A stretch of 64,000 nt of DNA from assembly GCF_903064525.1 (NCBI RefSeq), contig NZ_LR797830.1, positions 1,860,001 through 1,924,000 of the forward strand. Direction: 5' to 3'. This DNA comes from Methylacidimicrobium sp. AP8. GTDB taxonomy: Bacteria; Verrucomicrobiota; Verrucomicrobiia; Methylacidiphilales; Methylacidiphilaceae. This document shows, piece after piece, positions 60,731 through 64,000 of the stretch. The position numbers and the translations under genes were made by a program. Under the pieces are notes generated by a model. That model was not told the DNA's origin and did not search any database. It saw only the letters and a list, made by a program, of their open reading frames with translations. Position 1 is the first letter of the stretch, and the number at the start of each line of letters is the position of its first letter.

Positions 60731-62515
60731 TCAGTCGCCGCCTCCCCGCTTTTTTCTCAACGCCTCTTCTACGAGCTTCAGCGAGAGGGTGTTTATCACG
60801 TCCTGGCGGCGAAGCCAACCCTTCCTCGCGATGTTGACCCCGATCCGCAGGAACCCGAGTTCCCGGGCGTGGTGCGCGTCCGGATTGATCACGCAACGGA
60901 CTCCTTTGTCCCTCGCCGCATGCCACCATCGCCAATCGAGATCGAGCCGGAGCGGCTGCGCGTTGAGCTCGATCCAGGTTCCCGTTTCGGCCGCGCAGTC
61001 GATGATCTTTTCCAGGTTGACGGGATAGCCTTCCCGTACCAGCAGGAGCCGCCCAGTCGGATGGCCCAGCATTGTGACGTAAGGGTTTTCCATGGCCCGG
61101 ATGATCCTTCGCGTCATCTCCTCCTCGCTCGAGGAGAATCCGGCGTGGACAGAAGCGACGACATAATCGAAGGTAGCCAGCACCGAGTCGGAAAAATCGA
61201 GCCGTCCGTCGCGCAGGATGTCGCACTCCGTTCCGGAAAAGAGCCGGAAGCCGCGAAAGGTCTTGTTGAGCCGGCGGATCTCCTCCTGCTGGCGCTCCAC
61301 CCGGGCCTCGTCCAGGCCGCCCGCCTGAAACGAGGACTTCGAATGGTCGGCGATCCCTAAGTATTCCAGCCCCAGCTCCTGCGCCGCCTCGGCCATCGCT
61401 TCCAGCGTGCTGTGTCCGTCGCTTGCCGTAGTGTGACAGTGAAACGTCCCCCGCAGATCGGTCCACTCCACCAGCCGGGGAACGGCATCCTTCTCGGCCG
61501 CCTCGATCTCACCCAAATTTTCCCGCAGCTCGGGAGGAATGTACGCAAGCCCCAGCTTGGCGTAGATCTCGGCTTCATCCCGGCACCGGATCCGTTCTCC
61601 TCCCGCCTCCTTCTCCGGGCGACTGTCCTCCGATCCCTCGGAGAAACGTCCCCGGCTCTCGCGGAACAGCCCCCATTCCGAAAGCTTCTTTCCCTGGGCG
61701 ATCGCGCGCTGCCGCAGCGCGATGTTGTGCTCCTTGCTTCCGGTGAAGTGGAGGAGAGCATAGGGATAGTCCTCGTCGGGCACCACACGGAGGTCGCAGG
61801 CGAGGCCGCCTTCCAGCACCACGCTCGACTTGGTCTCCCCGTGGTTGACGACGCGGCGCACCCCGGCGGACGAAACGAAAGCCTGCATCACCGGTGCCGG
61901 CTCAGACGAAGAGCAGACTAAATCGAGGTCCCGGACGATTTCCTTGCCGCGCCGGAAGCTGCCCCCCAAGCTCACGCGAATCACGGCGGGATGGGAGCGA
62001 AGCTGATCGACTAGCTGCTCCGCCAGCCCGATCACATCCCCGTACCGGTGGTAGGAGGCGTAGGTGCGGTGCTGCTCGATCCCCGCCAGGATGTTCTGCT
62101 CGGTCTTCGACCCGAAACCGGGAAGCCGGCCCACCCGGTGATCCCGGCAGGCAGCCTCGAGCTCGGCCAGGTCGCGTATCCCCAATTTCTCCCAGAGAAT
62201 CTTCGCTCTCTTGGGTCCGAGCCCAGGAATGTCGAGCAGGGCCACGACACCCGGCGGAAATGAGCGCTTGAGTTCTTCCAGGTAGGGCAGACGGCCCGTG
62301 GCGACCCATTCTTCGAGCTTTCCGCGGATTCCTTCCCCGATTCCCTTGACCCCGCGCAGCTTCCCTTCCCGAACGAAGGACGCGAAATCCTCCGGAAGCG
62401 AGTCGATCACCCGTGCCGCCGTCCGGTAGGCCCTGGACTTGAAGGGATTTTCGCCCCGCAGATCGAGCAGGGTCGCAATTTCCTCGAGCAGGGCAACGGC
62501 ATCGTCCTTGGTCAT
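60731..62515 (-). CDS. polX: PolX family DNA polymerase/3'-5' exonuclease
   Basis: 594 residues from ATG 62515. HhH motifs (GVKGIGEGIRGKL, IPGLGPKRAKILWEK), the nucleotidyl-transferase palm (GGSFRRGKEIVRDLDLV) and a C-terminal PHP domain with FHCHTTASDGHST, GIADHSKS, SGTECDIL and GHPTGRLLL are in the order of bacterial PolX, which acts in base excision repair. Length is normal. The upstream frame extends to 62620, but the family start is at 62515. It is divergent from hemL. Confidence 0.94.
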   Translation of the reverse strand: MTKDDAVALLEEIATLLDLRGENPFKSRAYRTAARVIDSLPEDFASFVREGKLRGVKGIGEGIRGKLEEWVATGRLPYLEELKRSFPPGVVALLDIPGLGPKRAKILWEKLGIRDLAELEAACRDHRVGRLPGFGSKTEQNILAGIEQHRTYASYHRYGDVIGLAEQLVDQLRSHPAVIRVSLGGSFRRGKEIVRDLDLVCSSSEPAPVMQAFVSSAGVRRVVNHGETKSSVVLEGGLACDLRVVPDEDYPYALLHFTGSKEHNIALRQRAIAQGKKLSEWGLFRESRGRFSEGSEDSRPEKEAGGERIRCRDEAEIYAKLGLAYIPPELRENLGEIEAAEKDAVPRLVEWTDLRGTFHCHTTASDGHSTLEAMAEAAQELGLEYLGIADHSKSSFQAGGLDEARVERQQEEIRRLNKTFRGFRLFSGTECDILRDGRLDFSDSVLATFDYVVASVHAGFSSSEEEMTRRIIRAMENPYVTMLGHPTGRLLLVREGYPVNLEKIIDCAAETGTWIELNAQPLRLDLDWRWWHAARDKGVRCVINPDAHHARELGFLRIGVNIARKGWLRRQDVINTLSLKLVEEALRKKRGGGD

Positions 62516-62662
62516 GGAGGTCTCTCCCCGATAAGCATATCTTCCGGAAGGGGCCCCGCCAAGCCGCAGGAGAACGCCAGCGGACCCGGGGAGGCCGAAG
62601 CGCGGCCGACCGACGACCATCGCGTTGCGCGGTGACCTCCGGTCCGATAGACTCTCGCTGAG

Positions 62663-63952
62663 GTGGATCCCCGCTCATCCACGAGCCTCTGGCAGGAGGC
62701 CCGCACGCTTTTTCCCGGGGGAGTCAACTCCCCGGTCCGTTCTTTTCGGGCCGTCGGGGGAGAACCGTTTTTCGCCCGGCGCGCGGAAGGGGCGACCCTC
62801 TGGGATGTCGACGGCCGCCCCTACATCGATTACGTCTGCTCCTGGGGAGCGCTGCCGCTCGGCCACGCGCACCCGGTCGTTGAGGCCGCCGTCCGCGAAG
62901 CCCTTGCCGAGGGGACGAGCTTCGGGGTGCCGAGCCCGCGGGAAGTGCGGCTCGCCGCAAAGATCCGCGCGTCGGTCCCCTCGATCGAAAAGCTGCGGAT
63001 GACCTCGAGCGGAACCGAGGCGTGCATGACCGCGATCCGCTTGGCGCGCGGCTTCACCGGGAGGGACAAGATCCTCAAGTTCGCCGGCTGCTATCACGGA
63101 CATAGCGATTCCCTCTTGGTGAAGGCGGGCTCCGGAGCGCTCACCCACGGGGAACCCGACAGCGCCGGAGTTCCCCGGCCGCTGGCCGAGCTCACGATCG
63201 TCCTTCCCTGGAACGATGCCGCCGCCGCACAGGAACTCCTCGACCGGGAGGGCGGGCGGATCGCCGCGGTCATCCTGGAACCCGTGCCCGCCAACGCCGG
63301 CCTCCTCCCGCCCCGGCCCGGCTTCCTGGAACGGATCCGAGAGCTGTGCGATCGGCACGGCATCATCCTGATCTTCGACGAGGTGATCACCGGTTTCCGC
63401 CTAGGCATGGGCGGAGCCCAGGAGCGTTTCGGGATTCGGCCCGATCTGACCACTTTCGGGAAGATTGTCGGCGGCGGCCTGCCCGCGGCCGCCTTGGGCG
63501 GCCGGGCGGAGATCCTCGACCGGCTGGCTCCCGCGGGAGAGGTCTACCAGGCCGGAACCCTAAGCGGCAATCCTCTGGCCATGGCCGCCGGCCTCGCGCA
63601 GATCGAGGAGATGGAGAGGAGCAGGGCCTACGAGCGGCTGGAGCAGCTAGGGGCGATGCTCGAGTCGGAAGTCCGAGAACTTTTGCGGCGGCGGGCGGAG
63701 AAATCCGTACAATTTCACAGAATGGCCTCCCTCTTCTGCTTCTTCTTCACCGATCAGGCGGTTTTCTCGCTCGAAGACGCGATAGCCAGCGACCGCAAGC
63801 GATTCGCCCGCTTTTTCCATTCGCTCCTCCGCCAAGGCGTCTTCTTTCCGCCATCTCCCTTCGAAACCTGCTTTCTTTCCACCGCGCACTCGGAAAGGGA
63901 AATCGAGAAAACGGTCGCGGCCATCGGCCGGGCCCTGGAAGAGTCCCAATGA
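62663..63952 (+). CDS. hemL: Glutamate-1-semialdehyde 2,1-aminomutase
   Basis: 429-residue PLP enzyme forming 5-aminolevulinate for heme, siroheme and cobalamin by the C5 route. FPGGVNSPVRSF, the NTGL-type and CYHGHSDSLLVKAGSG segments, and the PLP lysine in TTFGKIVGGGLPAAA are present. The start is GTG 62663 with a weak ribosome site. The following gene starts in the 4-bp overlap (ATGA). No other heme genes are close. Confidence 0.94.
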   Translation: MDPRSSTSLWQEARTLFPGGVNSPVRSFRAVGGEPFFARRAEGATLWDVDGRPYIDYVCSWGALPLGHAHPVVEAAVREALAEGTSFGVPSPREVRLAAKIRASVPSIEKLRMTSSGTEACMTAIRLARGFTGRDKILKFAGCYHGHSDSLLVKAGSGALTHGEPDSAGVPRPLAELTIVLPWNDAAAAQELLDREGGRIAAVILEPVPANAGLLPPRPGFLERIRELCDRHGIILIFDEVITGFRLGMGGAQERFGIRPDLTTFGKIVGGGLPAAALGGRAEILDRLAPAGEVYQAGTLSGNPLAMAAGLAQIEEMERSRAYERLEQLGAMLESEVRELLRRRAEKSVQFHRMASLFCFFFTDQAVFSLEDAIASDRKRFARFFHSLLRQGVFFPPSPFETCFLSTAHSEREIEKTVAAIGRALEESQ

Positions 63953-64000
63953 GACATCGGCTTCTCTTTGCCCTCCTTCTGCCCACTTTCTGGACCTGCC
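63949..64000 (+). CDS. Start of a secreted or lipoprotein gene (partial at right edge)
   Basis: Seventeen codons visible: MRHRLLFALLLPTFWTC. A basic N-terminus with a hydrophobic core ending in Cys fits a signal peptide or lipobox, but the box is not canonical and the protein is cut off. The ATG at 63949 overlaps the hemL stop, so it belongs to the same transcript. Confidence 0.5.
   Translation, partial: MRHRLLFALLLPTFWTC

Noticed and set aside
1-64000. tRNA genes and CRISPR arrays
   Set aside because: Candidate T-loop strings (TTCGAA types) all fall inside conserved coding regions, and I saw no regularly spaced repeats.

Overview
The window is a GC-rich bacterial chromosome segment packed with core metabolic and informational genes, with one obvious insertion-sequence island near the middle. 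The gene content fits the Verrucomicrobiota/Planctomycetota/Chlamydiae side of the tree. The markers are an LL-diaminopimelate aminotransferase, LpxA and a PagL-like outer-membrane protein (Gram-negative envelope), a CdaA - mini-CdaR - GlmM locus, and an SBP56-type methanethiol oxidase. An acidophilic verrucomicrobial methanotroph (Methylacidiphilum/Methylacidimicrobium type) is the best guess, but this is inference: no rRNA, tRNA or methane monooxygenase gene lies in the window.

Layout. (1) 1-4100, minus strand: nuoB-C-D-E-F of respiratory complex I. nuoF runs off the left edge. nuoA is absent upstream of nuoB, where a 176-184 bp MITE-like element lies instead. (2) 4516-12714, plus strand: hisC, tyrA, a LolCE-like permease and LolD ATPase, ilvE, an McsA-like zinc protein, rpiB and acs. 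(3) 12711-16445, minus strand: lpxA, radC, hflX, miaA, with unusually intimate overlaps. (4) 16452-21858: a half-size TauE protein, an exported protein of unknown function, dapL, a DinG-type helicase and an RluA-type pseudouridine synthase. (5) 21889-25457, minus strand: dnaJ, grpE, an RsbU-like phosphatase and a STAS protein. (6) 25617-28989, plus strand: a PhnP-like MBL hydrolase, tatD and ilvD, preceded by an orphan terminator-like hairpin. (7) 29039-33765: a nested mobile element (an IS1380-family copy inserted at TTAA into the 3' hairpin of an IS1634-family copy), then about 1.3 kb without a convincing gene but with long inverted repeats. (8) 33766-37581, minus strand: pheT, trmB, an all-alpha dUTPase and a DCC protein; then lexA on plus. 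(9) 38504-41176: a three-gene polysaccharide/lipid-sugar cassette. (10) 41258-46882, minus strand: a tandem retropepsin-like protein, hisF, trmL, truA, a PagL-like protein, ruvX and trpA. (11) gltB on plus. (12) 51668-54413, minus strand: SBP56, a translationally coupled membrane protein, and an N-terminally short aquaporin. (13) 54576-64000: a LysM protein, comM, a LolA-like exported protein, glmM, a 45-residue mini-CdaR, cdaA, folP, polX, hemL, and the start of a secreted or lipoprotein gene.

Most genes sit in tight operons with ATGA or GTGA overlaps, so translational coupling is the rule. The most distinctive loci are the SBP56 - membrane protein - aquaporin group, the mini-CdaR, the IS nest with its related MITE near nuoB, and the structured non-coding block at 33.1-33.5 kb. 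I saw no CRISPR array, prophage, tRNA or rRNA.
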